From Actinoplanes missouriensis 431 (GTDB lineage: Bacteria; Actinomycetota; Actinomycetes; Mycobacteriales; Micromonosporaceae): a stretch of DNA of 64,000 nt. The stretch spans positions 620,001 to 684,000 of the forward strand of contig NC_017093.1 of assembly GCF_000284295.1 (NCBI RefSeq), in the 5' to 3' direction. Below the pieces are notes generated by a model. That model searched no databases. It was not told the origin of the DNA and saw only the letters and a list, made by a program, of their open reading frames with translations. The stretch's first letter is position 1, and every line of letters starts with the position of its first letter. Below, piece after piece: positions 8,832 through 16,826 of the stretch. The position numbers and the translations under genes were made by a program.

Positions 8832-9323
8832 ATGGCAGCCAGCCCGTCGTTCGACATCGTGAGCAAGGTCGACCGGCAGGAGGTCGACAACGCGTTCAAC
8901 CAGGCGGAGAAGGAGCTCGCCACCCGGTTCGACTTTCGGGGTACGGGCACCGTCGTCGCCAAGTCGGGGGAGGCGTTCACCATCACGTCCGAGACGGAGG
9001 AGCGGGCCACCGCGGCGCTCGACGTCTTCAAGGAGAAGCTGGTGAAGCGGAACATCTCCCTGAAGTCGCTGGACGCCGGGGAACCGCGGCAGTCCGGCAA
9101 GACGTACAAGATTGATCTGAAGGTCGTCGAGGGCATCGAGTCCGACAAGGCCAAGGCGATCAGCAAGAAGATCCGCGACGAGGGGCCGAAGGGCGTGCAG
9201 GCGCAGATCCAGGGCGACCAGCTGCGCGTCACCGGCAAGAAGCGGGACGACCTCCAGGCGGTCATCGCGCTGCTCAAGCAAGAGGATTTCGGCGTCGCCC
9301 TGCAGTTCACGAATTACCGCTGA
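8832..9323 (+). CDS. yajQ: YajQ-family nucleotide-binding protein
   Basis: A 163-residue cytosolic protein of the YajQ (UPF0234) family, members of which bind cyclic di-GMP in some bacteria and act as transcription co-factors. Diagnostic segments are [20 protein letters not shown] at the start, [29 protein letters not shown] and a final block ending ALQFTNYR. The length is the family standard. A c-di-GMP synthase-type gene (GGDEF-EAL) lies 2.5 kb downstream, but there is no operon link. No strong Shine-Dalgarno precedes the ATG. Confidence 0.92.
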   Translation: MAASPSFDIVSKVDRQEVDNAFNQAEKELATRFDFRGTGTVVAKSGEAFTITSETEERATAALDVFKEKLVKRNISLKSLDAGEPRQSGKTYKIDLKVVEGIESDKAKAISKKIRDEGPKGVQAQIQGDQLRVTGKKRDDLQAVIALLKQEDFGVALQFTNYR

Positions 9324-9354
9324 GTGACGGCCGCCCGCGTCGCAGACTGATGCG

Positions 9355-9642
9355 GTGGGTACAGCGGTGCTGGGCGGCCTGATCGGGCTGCTGTTGCTGG
9401 CGTTCGGCGCGCGCGTCCTGGTCAGTGGGCGCGCCCCGGCGGTGATCGGCCGGTCGTTCCGGACCGATCGGGAGGCCGGCTTCTATCACCTGCTGTTCGG
9501 CCTGGCAGTCCTGATCTTCGTGGGGGGTGCCCGCCTGGCGGGTGGGTCCTCCGGCACGACCGCGTCCGTCATCTCGGTGGCCCTGGTCGCGGTCGCCGTC
9601 GTCCGCTTCCGGCCACGGGCCCGGGCCCGCAGAGACGACTGA
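9355..9642 (+). CDS. Small two-helix membrane protein, function unknown
   Basis: A 95-residue hydrophobic protein with a helix at about residues 4-22 (VLGGLIGLLLLAFGARVLV), a basic loop (RSFRTDREAG) and two further hydrophobic stretches (about 42-60 and 68-85), ending in an arginine-rich tail. No known domain is recognised. GTG start; CAGACT lies 6 nt before it and there is no Shine-Dalgarno, so it is likely leaderless. It lies between yajQ and the rhodanese gene on the same strand. Confidence 0.65.
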   Translation: MGTAVLGGLIGLLLLAFGARVLVSGRAPAVIGRSFRTDREAGFYHLLFGLAVLIFVGGARLAGGSSGTTASVISVALVAVAVVRFRPRARARRDD

Positions 9643-9716
9643 TCGGGTACGGGAAATCGCGGCGTACCGTCGATGCGGGAACCGCACCGGCCCGTAGTCA
9701 TAAGGAGACGGACATC

Positions 9717-10532
9717 GTGATCGACCCGGTCGTGGACGTGGAGTGGCTGCGCGATCACCGTGACGACGTCGTCCTGGCGGACGTCCGGTGGTATCTGGAC
9801 GGGCGGTCCGGCCGTGACGCGTACGCGAAGGGCCATCTTCCCGGCGCCGTCTTCATCGACCTGGACACCGCGCTGGCCCGGCACGGCTCGCCGGCTGAGG
9901 GCCGGCATCCGCTGCCGGATCCGGGCACGTTCGCCGCGGCGATGGCGGCGGCCGGGATCGGGGACGACGACACCGTGATCGGTTATGACGACGCCGGCGG
10001 CGTGATCGCGGCCCGGCTCGTCTGGATGCTCCGGGCGATCGGCCACGACGCGGCGCTGCTGGACGGCGGGCTGGCCGCCTGGACCGGCGACCTGACCACC
10101 GAGGTGCCGCAGCCGGCGCCGGCGTCGTTCACGGCGCGGGACTGGCCGGCCGGGCGGCTCGCCACCATCGACGAGGCGGCGGCCGGTGATCGGGTGGTGC
10201 TGGACGCCCGGGACCGGTCCCGTTACCGGGGTGACGCGGAGCCGGTGGATCCGCGGCCCGGTCACATCCCGGGCGCGCGGAGCCTGCCCACCCGGGAGAA
10301 CCTGGGCGCCGACGGGCGGTTCCGGCCGGTGGGCGAGCTGCGGGACCGGTTCGCGGAGCAGGGCGTGAGCGACGCCGCCGACGTCATCTCCTATTGCGGG
10401 TCCGGCGTGACGGCCTGCCACAACCTGATCGCGTTGGAGCACGCGGGTCTCGGTGCCGGCCGGCTCTTCCCGGGCTCCTGGTCGCAGTACGCGCACACCA
10501 CCCGCCCGGCCGCGACCGGCGACCAGCCCTAG
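9717..10532 (+). CDS. Sulfurtransferase with two rhodanese domains
   Basis: A 271-residue tandem-rhodanese protein of the thiosulfate/3-mercaptopyruvate sulfurtransferase type. The N-terminal domain (about 1-130) lacks a catalytic cysteine and keeps the GHLPGAVFIDLD motif; the C-terminal domain (about 145-265) has GHIPGARSLPT and the active loop YCGSGVTA with Cys227, which carries the persulfide. The loop CGSGVTA is typical of mercaptopyruvate sulfurtransferases rather than CRKGVT of thiosulfate enzymes. GTG start after AAGGAG. Its stop shares a CTAG tetramer with the stop of the convergent gene. Confidence 0.9.
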   Translation: MIDPVVDVEWLRDHRDDVVLADVRWYLDGRSGRDAYAKGHLPGAVFIDLDTALARHGSPAEGRHPLPDPGTFAAAMAAAGIGDDDTVIGYDDAGGVIAARLVWMLRAIGHDAALLDGGLAAWTGDLTTEVPQPAPASFTARDWPAGRLATIDEAAAGDRVVLDARDRSRYRGDAEPVDPRPGHIPGARSLPTRENLGADGRFRPVGELRDRFAEQGVSDAADVISYCGSGVTACHNLIALEHAGLGAGRLFPGSWSQYAHTTRPAATGDQP

Positions 10533-10840
10533 TTCTGCGCGTCGAGCCAGCGCTGGTGTGCCTCCCAGGCAGCCTGTTTGCTGCTGCCGACGGCGGCGCC
10601 GATCTGTGCCCAGGAGGCCCCGGCGCCCCGGGCGGTGCGGATCATCGGCTGCCGTCCGTAACCGGCTTTGCGGATCACCACCTCGCTGAGCGCGAGCATC
10701 TCCAGGGCTTCGTCGCGGGTGAGGCGGGGGCTGCCCTCCGGGTCCATGGTGGCGAGGGCGTCGCGCATGCGCAGATCGTTGTACCGGGCGGTCGCCGTCA
10801 CGAGGGTGTGGCGGGGTTCGAGTTCCTCCGGTGTCGTCAC
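10529..10840 (-). CDS. Small helix-turn-helix-like protein
   Basis: A 103-residue helical protein. The C-terminal part has ARGAGASWAQIGAAVGSSKQ followed by AAWEAHQRWL, a pattern seen in small actinobacterial DNA-binding proteins in which the second helix carries the S(K/R)QAAW signature. The N-terminal 60 residues are helical and charged. The target is unknown. The upstream region holds three GTCAAG/CTTGAC half-sites that could be its own operator. It is convergent with the rhodanese gene, sharing four bases. Confidence 0.7.
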   Translation of the reverse strand: MTTPEELEPRHTLVTATARYNDLRMRDALATMDPEGSPRLTRDEALEMLALSEVVIRKAGYGRQPMIRTARGAGASWAQIGAAVGSSKQAAWEAHQRWLDAQN

Positions 10841-10854
10841 TGGACGATGGTTGC

Positions 10855-10886
10855 GTCAAGCCAGCCTGACGTCAAGCAACCTTGAC
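10855..10886. promoter_or_regulatory. GTCAAG half-site cluster, candidate operator
   Basis: GTCAAG occurs at 10855 and again at 10871, 16 bp apart, and the second forms a perfect inverted repeat with CTTGAC at 10881-10886 (four-base spacer CAAC). Read on the minus strand it starts 15 nt upstream of the ATG of the small helix-turn-helix gene and includes TTGACG boxes usable as -35 elements. Autoregulation is an inference. Confidence 0.4.
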
Positions 10887-11094
10887 GGACAGAGGCGAAT
10901 TGCCCTCACTTCTACCCGTAAATCCGGCACAAAGCCCTCAATTTTTGAACTCGCTGTCGCGGGATTGACTCAACCGTTCGGCCATTGTTTCGGGAAGTCT
11001 CGGTTCGACCCGCCGGTGGACGCTCCCCGTCGCACAACTGGTGTGGCAACATCAGGATACCGAACCTGAGTACACGCGCCAACAGGAGTCATGC

Positions 11095-11235
11095 ATGTCT
11101 GCAAGGAAACTGAGCCGCCTCGCCGGTTTGGTGCTAGTGCTTGCGGCTGTTTTCGGTGGACTCGCCGCTGGTCACACCGCGTCTGACAGTGCCACGGCGG
11201 TTCGCTACACCACGCTTGACTTCGACTGGACCTGA
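11095..11235 (+). CDS. Small exported peptide, 46 residues
   Basis: Starts MSARKLSRLAGLVLVLAAVF: a basic n-region and a hydrophobic core of about 15 residues, then GGLAAGHTASDSATA, a plausible signal-peptidase region around AAG-HTA or SATA-VR. The remaining tail ends with the distinctive YTTLDFDWT. Mature length would be only about 15-20 residues. CAGGAG stands 9 nt before the ATG. The GGDEF-EAL gene begins 41 nt later with its own ribosome site, so the two are probably co-transcribed. I do not recognise the family; a role in signalling to the membrane-bound neighbour is conjecture. Confidence 0.65.
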   Translation: MSARKLSRLAGLVLVLAAVFGGLAAGHTASDSATAVRYTTLDFDWT

Positions 11236-11276
11236 TCGTCCAGCTCACTTTTCCGCGCGACCTGAAGAGGAGCGCC

Positions 11277-13805
11277 ATGGCCGGCCCTTCACGATCCCGG
11301 CGGCGTTCCGCGGATTACGCGTGGCTGATCACCGGTCCGCTCGGTCTGTTCGCATTCGCCTGCACGATCGGGTTCTGGATCGACGATCCGGGGTGGTACC
11401 GGGACGCACTTCCGGCCCTGGTCATCCTGGCGCTCTATCTGGTCAGCCAATTCGCCGCGTTCAACGTGGTGATCCGGCGCAGCGGCCTGACCGTGACGGT
11501 GACCGAGGTCCCGCTCGTCCTCGGCCTCTACTACATATCGCCGGTCCTGATGATCGGTGTGGTCGTCATCGGCGCCCTGTCCATGCAGGTGCGCTACACG
11601 ACTGCACCGGTCAAGGCCTGGTTCAACGTGGCCAAGCAGGCGGCGAGCATCTGTGCGTCGCTGCTGGTGATCGAGGCCTTCCCGCCGATCGTGAACGCCG
11701 GACCGGGCACCTGGGGGATCCTGGCCGTCGCCGTGGCGGTCAACGTCCTGGTGCAGCTGGCCTGCTTCGCCGGTGTGATGAGCGTGGTGCAGGGCGGCCG
11801 GGCCGCCCCGGACATGCTCCGGGCCAGCCTGCCCAACCAGATGATCGCCGGGGTCAACGCGGCGGTCGGCCTGCTCTTCCTGATCGCCCTGGAGGCGACC
11901 AAATGGTCGGCGATCCTGCTCGGGGTCCTGGCCGTCGCCCTGACGCTGCTGCTGCGCTCGTTCGCCGGCTTCTTCCGGCAGCACCGCACCCTCGCCGACG
12001 TCTACGAGCTCACCCAGGCGCTGCGCAAGGAGAGCTCGGACAGCGCGCTGCCCGACGTCCTGCTCGGCCGGGTCCGCGAGCTGATGCGCTCGGAGTACGC
12101 GACGCTCTGGCTCGCCCCGCAGGACCGCTATCCCGAGGTGCTGCTCACCGCTCAGGTGGACAACAAGGGACTGCTCGACATCTCGCCGGTGCCCGCCGTG
12201 ATCCGCGACCACGCGATCCAGGAGCACCGGGTGATCGGGGTCGGTTCCCGGTTCCCGGAGACCGAGCACCTGCGTGCGGAGCTGCGCTCGACCCGGGCGA
12301 AAGACGTGCTGGTCGTCCCGCTCCGGTCCGGTCAGACGGTGATCGGCACCCTCGAGGTGGTCAACCGGCTGGGGGAGAGCCGCAGCTTCCGGGACAGCGA
12401 CGTGCAGGTCCTGGAGACCATCGCGGCGCACGCCGCGGCCACCGTGGAGAACTCGCGCCTGGTCGACCGGCTGCGCCACGACGCGTACCACGATCGGCTG
12501 ACCGGGATGCCGAATCGGCGCCGGATCGTCGACGCGCTGGCCGAGTCGGTGCGGGTGCACGCCGAGCACGAGGTCGTCGCGGTGGTGCTCTTCGACGTGG
12601 ACGGCCAGCGCAACGTCAACGAGTCGATGGGCCACGCGGCCGGCGACAAGCTGCTCTCCGAGGTCGCGGCCCGGCTGCGCGGCATCGCGGACTCCGGCGC
12701 GCTGGTCGGCCGGATCGGCGGCGACGAGTTCGTGGTCACGCTGCGGGCCGAGAGCCTCGAGGCGACCATCACGCTCGCCACCCAGATGCGGGAGCGCCTG
12801 CGCGGTCCGATGGCGGTCGGCTCGCTCACCCTGGACGTGGACACCGCGGTCGGCGTGGCGGTCTATCCGGATCACGGCAGCGACCCCGAGACCTTGCTGC
12901 AGCGCGCCGAGCTCGCTGCCAACGCGGCCAAGGCCCTTCCGTACGGTGTTCAGCCCTTCCACCCCGCCCTGGAGTCCCGTGCGGTCCGCCGCCTGGGCAT
13001 CGCCGCCGACCTGCGCCGCGCTCTGGACAACGGGCAGCTGGAGGTCTACTTCCAGCCCATGGTCACGCTCGCCGACCGGCACGTGGTGGGCGTGGAGTGC
13101 CTGGCCCGCTGGTCGCATCCGGCGCACGGCGAGGTCGCCCCGGAGGACTTCGTGGCGGTCGCCGAGCACACCGGCCAGCTGGCCCGGCTCACCGAGGTGG
13201 TGCTCCGGGCCGGCCTGCAGCGCTGCCGGGACTGGGCCGCGGCGGACCGCCCGCTGGCGATCGCGGTGAATCTCTCGGCGCGGACGCTGCTCGACTCCCG
13301 CTTCCCGGACCTGGTCGAGGAGATGCTGACGGAGTACCGGGTCGATCCCGGCCAGCTGACCTTCGAGATCTCCGAGCCGGGGATGCTCAACGACATCGAA
13401 CGGGTGCTGCCCACGCTGTACCGGCTGCGTGACCTCGGCCTCCGGCTCAGCGTCGACGACTTCGGCACCGGTGCCTCCTCACTGGCGTACCTGCGGCAGT
13501 GGCCGGTGCACGAGGTGAAGATCGACGACACGTTCGTGCAGGGCATGGCGACCGACAACGGCGATCTCGCGATCGTCCGGGCGGTGGTCGGGCTCTCCCG
13601 GGAGTTCGGGCTCACGGTGGTGGCCGAGGGGGTGGAGAGCGAGCTCACCCTGGACCTGCTGGAGGAGATGGGCTGTGAGCTCGGCCAGGGTTACCTCTTC
13701 AGCCGGCCGTTGCCGTTCGAGCGGCTGGAGGCCTGGCTGTCCGCTCAGACCGAGCCGGAGTCCACTCCGACCGGAGAGGTCCGCAGGCTCCGAGCGGTGA
13801 TCTGA
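11277..13805 (+). CDS. Membrane GAF-GGDEF-EAL protein, cyclic di-GMP turnover
   Basis: An 842-residue protein likely to make or degrade cyclic di-GMP. Residues about 15-235 form seven or so membrane helices (MASE-like sensor); about 245-400 look like a GAF domain; the GGDEF motif is intact at 481-485 (GRIGGDEFV); the EAL domain covers about 570-820 with ECL in place of EAL at 607-609, DDFGTG at 727-732, KID shortly after, and VVAEGVES and GYLFSRPL near the end. The metal-binding glutamate and paired aspartates are kept, so both activities are possible. The ATG is preceded by GAGGAG. The small exported peptide gene lies directly upstream. Confidence 0.93.
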   Translation: MAGPSRSRRRSADYAWLITGPLGLFAFACTIGFWIDDPGWYRDALPALVILALYLVSQFAAFNVVIRRSGLTVTVTEVPLVLGLYYISPVLMIGVVVIGALSMQVRYTTAPVKAWFNVAKQAASICASLLVIEAFPPIVNAGPGTWGILAVAVAVNVLVQLACFAGVMSVVQGGRAAPDMLRASLPNQMIAGVNAAVGLLFLIALEATKWSAILLGVLAVALTLLLRSFAGFFRQHRTLADVYELTQALRKESSDSALPDVLLGRVRELMRSEYATLWLAPQDRYPEVLLTAQVDNKGLLDISPVPAVIRDHAIQEHRVIGVGSRFPETEHLRAELRSTRAKDVLVVPLRSGQTVIGTLEVVNRLGESRSFRDSDVQVLETIAAHAAATVENSRLVDRLRHDAYHDRLTGMPNRRRIVDALAESVRVHAEHEVVAVVLFDVDGQRNVNESMGHAAGDKLLSEVAARLRGIADSGALVGRIGGDEFVVTLRAESLEATITLATQMRERLRGPMAVGSLTLDVDTAVGVAVYPDHGSDPETLLQRAELAANAAKALPYGVQPFHPALESRAVRRLGIAADLRRALDNGQLEVYFQPMVTLADRHVVGVECLARWSHPAHGEVAPEDFVAVAEHTGQLARLTEVVLRAGLQRCRDWAAADRPLAIAVNLSARTLLDSRFPDLVEEMLTEYRVDPGQLTFEISEPGMLNDIERVLPTLYRLRDLGLRLSVDDFGTGASSLAYLRQWPVHEVKIDDTFVQGMATDNGDLAIVRAVVGLSREFGLTVVAEGVESELTLDLLEEMGCELGQGYLFSRPLPFERLEAWLSAQTEPESTPTGEVRRLRAVI

Positions 13806-13817
13806 GCAGGCCTTTCA

Positions 13818-13846
13818 CGGGGGTGGGGGTACCGATTTCACCCCCG
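13818..13846 (+). terminator. Hairpin after the GGDEF-EAL gene
   Basis: CGGGGGTG pairs with CACCCCCG across a 13-nt loop, starting 13 nt after the stop codon. There is no U-tract, so termination is uncertain. Its 3' arm overlaps a possible promoter for the tRNA genes (TTTCAC, 18 bp, TAGTCT at 13836-13865). Confidence 0.4.
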
Positions 13847-13901
13847 GCCAGAGGCCGTGTAGTCTTACTCCTGCAGCGAGCGAGAGATCGCGAAGCAGCA
13901 A

Positions 13902-13974
13902 GCCCCCTTAGCTCAGTCGGCAGAGCGTCTCCATGGTAAGGAGAAGGTCTACGGTTCGATTCCGTAAGGGGGCT
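13902..13974 (+). tRNA. tRNA-Thr(GGT)
   Basis: A 73-nt cloverleaf: acceptor GCCCCCT/AGGGGGC with discriminator T, D-arm GCTC...GAGC, anticodon stem TCTCC/GGAGA with loop ATGGTAA (anticodon GGT), T-arm TACGG TTCGATT CCGTA. CCA is not encoded. Confidence 0.95.
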
Positions 13975-14023
13975 CTTCCGGGTTCGTTCCCGCCCCGCCG
14001 GCGATGAACTATGAGCCTGGCTC

Positions 14024-14096
14024 GGCGGTGTAGCTCAGATGGCAGAGCAAGCGGCTCATAATCGCTGTGTCGCCGGTTCAAGTCCGGCCACCGCTA
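14024..14096 (+). tRNA. tRNA-Met(CAT)
   Basis: A 73-nt cloverleaf with acceptor GGCGGTG/CACCGCT (first pair G-U), D-arm GCTC/GAGC, anticodon stem AGCGG/TCGCT around CTCATAA (anticodon CAT), and T-arm GCCGG TTCAAGT CCGGC. It lacks the three G-C pairs at the base of the anticodon stem that mark initiator tRNA, so it is most likely elongator Met; a tRNA-Ile with modified CAT is less likely. Confidence 0.93.
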
Positions 14097-14137
14097 CTTG
14101 GTAAAATCCCTGGTGGTTCCCCGTCTTGGGGCCCACT

Positions 14138-14167
14138 TTGCAGAGCGACGGCCCTAGCGTCTACGCT
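14138..14167 (+). promoter_or_regulatory. Candidate rpmG promoter
   Basis: TTGCAG, 18 bp, TACGCT, ending 45 nt before the rpmG start. Consensus match only. Confidence 0.4.
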
Positions 14168-14212
14168 GGTACGTCGACAGTTAGAACCCCGTTAGCAGGA
14201 AGGCACCCCGCC

Positions 14213-14380
14213 GTGGCCAAGGCGACCGACGTCCGTCCGAAGATCACCCTGGCGTGTACGGAGTGCAAGGACCGGAACTACATCACCAAGAAGAACCGGC
14301 GTAACGACCCGGACCGGATTGAGCTGAAGAAGTTCTGCCCCCGTGACGGGAAGCACACCCTGCACCGCGAGACGCGCTGA
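14213..14380 (+). CDS. rpmG: 50S ribosomal protein L33
   Basis: A 55-residue basic protein of the large subunit near the E site. It carries a first pair-like ACTEC (two cysteines three apart) and a later single cysteine in [11 protein letters not shown], so the fourth zinc ligand is absent; [15 protein letters not shown] is the family core. The start is GTG with AGGAAGG upstream; a longer upstream reading has no support. The place between tRNA-Met and hadA is the standard actinobacterial arrangement. Confidence 0.93.
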   Translation: MAKATDVRPKITLACTECKDRNYITKKNRRNDPDRIELKKFCPRDGKHTLHRETR

Positions 14381-14449
14381 TCTCAGCGTCAAAAGTTTCA
14401 CCCTGCGCCGTCCGGAGTCATCCGGGCGGCGCAGAGTAGTTTGTGGGGC

Positions 14450-14902
14450 ATGTCCCTGGACCAGTCTTTCGTCGGCCGCAGCTGGCCGGCCACCGAGCCC
14501 TATCTCGTGGGCCGGGAGAAGATCCGCGAGTTCGCCCGGGCGATCGGGGCCACCGACGCGGAGTACCACGACCCCGAGGCGGCCCGTGCCGCCGGTTACC
14601 CCGACGTGGTTGCCCCACCCACGTTCCCGGTGGTTTTCACCATGGCCTCGAGCCGTCAGATCATCTCTGACCCGGCGCTCGGCCTCGACTACAGCCGTGT
14701 GGTGCACGGCGACCAGAGATTCGCCTACACCCGCCCGGTCGTCGCCGGTGACGCCCTGATCTGTGTCAACTCGGTCGAGGACATCACCAGCCGGGGCGGG
14801 CACGAGTTCATCACCACGCGGACCGAGGTGAGCACGGAGGCCGGCGAGCCGGTCGTCACGGTCTGGTCGAAACTGGTGCAGCGCGGCGAGGAGGCGGCAT
14901 GA
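14450..14902 (+). CDS. hadA: MaoC-like (3R)-hydroxyacyl-thioester dehydratase, N-terminal-type subunit
   Basis: A 150-residue hot-dog-fold protein equal to HadA (UPF0336). In mycobacteria HadA pairs with HadB to dehydrate 3-hydroxyacyl-ACP in fatty-acid elongation. HadA lacks the catalytic Asp-His pair and provides the substrate channel; typical parts seen are YLVGREKIREFARAIG, YPDVVAPPTFPVVF and DYSRVVHGDQRFAY. The ATG is preferred over a TTG three codons earlier; TAGTTT lies 7 nt before it, suggesting a leaderless start. Its stop overlaps the hadB start (ATGA). Outside mycolate producers the exact substrate is uncertain. Confidence 0.82.
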   Translation: MSLDQSFVGRSWPATEPYLVGREKIREFARAIGATDAEYHDPEAARAAGYPDVVAPPTFPVVFTMASSRQIISDPALGLDYSRVVHGDQRFAYTRPVVAGDALICVNSVEDITSRGGHEFITTRTEVSTEAGEPVVTVWSKLVQRGEEAA

Positions 14903-15306
14903 GCGGGCTTGCGGGCGAGGTTCTGGAGCCGCAGACGTTCCGGGTCACCCGGGCGGATCTGGTCCGTTACGCGGGTGCCTCGGGTGACTTCAACCCGATC
15001 CACTGGAGCGAGCGGACCGCCACCGGTGTCGGCCTGCCCGGTGTCATCGCACACGGCATGTTCACGATGGCTCTGGTGGGCCGCGCGGTCACCGCGTGGG
15101 CCGGCGCCGCCGACGCGGTCGTCGAGTTCAGCGTGCGGTTCGCCCGGCCGGTGCCGGTGCCGGACACCGACGAGGGGACCGAGATCGTGGTGGGCGCCAC
15201 GGTCAAGGAGATCACCGATGACGGACACACCCGGCTGAGCCTGACCGCCACGTGCAACGGCGACAAGGTACTGTCCTTGGCACAGGCGCTCATCAGGAAG
15301 CGGTAG
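14899..15306 (+). CDS. hadB: MaoC-like (3R)-hydroxyacyl-thioester dehydratase, catalytic subunit
   Basis: A 135-residue hot-dog protein with the hydratase-2 motif: YAGASGDFNPIHW, where Asp and His are the catalytic pair (about residues 32-37), followed by GVIAHGMFTMALVGR. It forms a heterodimer with the product of the overlapping upstream gene (4-bp ATGA overlap, translational coupling). The expected reaction is dehydration of 3-hydroxyacyl-ACP or -CoA. Confidence 0.85.
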   Translation: MSGLAGEVLEPQTFRVTRADLVRYAGASGDFNPIHWSERTATGVGLPGVIAHGMFTMALVGRAVTAWAGAADAVVEFSVRFARPVPVPDTDEGTEIVVGATVKEITDDGHTRLSLTATCNGDKVLSLAQALIRKR

Positions 15307-15312
15307 CCCGGG

Positions 15313-15342
15313 TTGGGATAACGCCGGGCGTACCCGTACACT
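15313..15342 (+). promoter_or_regulatory. Candidate promoter for tRNA-Trp and secE
   Basis: TTGGGA, 18 bp, TACACT, 45 bp upstream of the tRNA 5' end. Good -10; -35 differs from TTGACA at two positions. Confidence 0.5.
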
Positions 15343-15387
15343 GGTGCGCCGTGGGGCACTGAACCGTCTTCGGTCCAGGTCCCGCGA

Positions 15388-15460
<73 letters not shown>

Positions 15461-15568
15461 CGCAAACCTCCTCGACGTGCCCGCCCGGTGCGCGGTTCGC
15501 ACAATCTCCGCGTCCGATCGAGTGCTGACGGGAACATCAACACCCACCGACGACGGAAGTAGGGCGAA

Positions 15569-15937
15569 GTGGCCGAGAAGGACCGGCCCGGTGACGACGT
15601 CCCGGGCGACGACGAGGTACTCGCCGACGCCGCCGCCGGCGGTGGCGTGCCGGACGACGGCGCCGACACCGCGACCGGCAGTGGCGGGACCGCGCTGGCC
15701 GAGCGTTCGGCCGACTCGGACAGCCCGAAAGCCAAGAAGCGTCGCGGCGGACCGATCGGCCGGGTGGGTGGCTTCTTCCGCGAGGTCGTCAGCGAGCTCC
15801 GCAAGGTCATCTGGCCGACCCGCAAGGAGCTGCTGACCTACACGAGCGTTGTGATCGTCTTCGTGACGGTCGTGACCGCGATCGTGTCAGGCTTGGACTA
15901 CGCCTTCGGTAAGGGCATTCTCTGGGCTCTCGGCTGA
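15569..15937 (+). CDS. secE: Preprotein translocase subunit SecE
   Basis: A 122-residue subunit of the SecYEG channel. Residues 1-60 are an acidic, disordered N-terminal extension; residues 62-85 are the amphipathic surface helix with the conserved segment FFREVVSELRKVIWPTRKEL; one membrane helix follows (about 90-112, SVVIVFVTVVTAIVSGLDYAF). A single-helix SecE is normal outside enterobacteria. GTG start. nusG follows after 63 nt. Confidence 0.95.
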   Translation: MAEKDRPGDDVPGDDEVLADAAAGGGVPDDGADTATGSGGTALAERSADSDSPKAKKRRGGPIGRVGGFFREVVSELRKVIWPTRKELLTYTSVVIVFVTVVTAIVSGLDYAFGKGILWALG

Positions 15938-16000
15938 TCCGCCGTTTTCCCCGTACGAGTGCTGGAACCGAAGAGACCTGATCTGGAGAAGTGAGCGAGC

Positions 16001-16750
16001 GTGCCTGAGTACGACGACGAGACCGCGCAGTTTGCTGACGAGCAGTCGTCGCTGGACACCGACGAGTCGGTAGAGGCGGCCGCGACGTCGGTCGCCACCC
16101 AGGCGCCCGAAGCGGACGAGACCTCCGAGCCGGCTGCGGCTCCCGAGGCCGACGAGGACTACGACCCCGTCAAGGAGCTGCGGCAGAAGCTGCGGTACGC
16201 GCCCGGCGACTGGTACGTGGTGCACTCCTACGCCGGTTACGAGAACAAGGTCAAGACCAACCTCGAGACCCGCATCACGAGCCTCGACATGGAGGAGTTC
16301 ATCTTCCAGGTCGAGGTTCCGACCCGCGAAGAGGTCGAGGTCAAGAACGGCAAGCGCAACCAGGTGCAGGCCAAGGTCTTCCCCGGTTACATCCTCGTCC
16401 GGATGGATCTCACCCCGGAGTCCTACTCCTGCGTGCGCAACACGCCCGGCGTGACCGGCTTCGTCGGCGCGACCGACCGGGTCGACCGTCCGGCGCCGCT
16501 CTCCCTCGACGAGGTGCTGAAGTGGCTGGCCCCGGCCGTCGCGGCCGAGGAGAAGAAGGCGAAGCCCGAGGTCAAGGTCCTCGACTTCGAGGTGGGTGAC
16601 TCGGTCACCGTCACGGACGGCGCCTTCGCGTCGCTGCCGGCCTCGATCAGCGAGATCAACGCCGACCAGCAGAAGCTCAAGGTCCTGGTGTCGATCTTCG
16701 GCCGGGAGACCCCGGTCGAGCTGAACTTCAACCAGGTCACCAAGATCTGA
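16001..16750 (+). CDS. nusG: Transcription termination/antitermination factor NusG
   Basis: A 249-residue RNA polymerase-binding elongation factor. A long acidic N-terminal extension (residues 1-60, typical of actinobacteria) precedes the NGN domain ([44 protein letters not shown]) and a C-terminal KOW domain (about 195-245, [29 protein letters not shown]). GTG start. The next gene in almost all bacteria is rplK, but here the L1 gene follows directly. Confidence 0.96.
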   Translation: MPEYDDETAQFADEQSSLDTDESVEAAATSVATQAPEADETSEPAAAPEADEDYDPVKELRQKLRYAPGDWYVVHSYAGYENKVKTNLETRITSLDMEEFIFQVEVPTREEVEVKNGKRNQVQAKVFPGYILVRMDLTPESYSCVRNTPGVTGFVGATDRVDRPAPLSLDEVLKWLAPAVAAEEKKAKPEVKVLDFEVGDSVTVTDGAFASLPASISEINADQQKLKVLVSIFGRETPVELNFNQVTKI

Positions 16751-16780
16751 TCGTCAGGATCTCTGGCGATATCAGTGGGA

Positions 16781-16801
16781 GGGGCCGCCGCGTGCGGCCC
16801 C
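16781..16801 (+). other. Hairpin in the nusG-rplA junction, at the expected rplK position
   Basis: GGGGCCGC pairs with GCGGCCCC over a 5-nt loop, with no U-tract. The whole junction is only 76 nt and contains no trace of an L11 reading frame. Confidence 0.5.
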
Positions 16802-16826
16802 GCCATCAACCACAGGAGTAAGTGAA

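Noticed and set aside
10529..10532. Shared CTAG stop of two convergent genes as a regulatory device
   Set aside because: Overlapping convergent stops are common in compact genomes and CTAG gives both stops by chance; nothing else suggests regulation.
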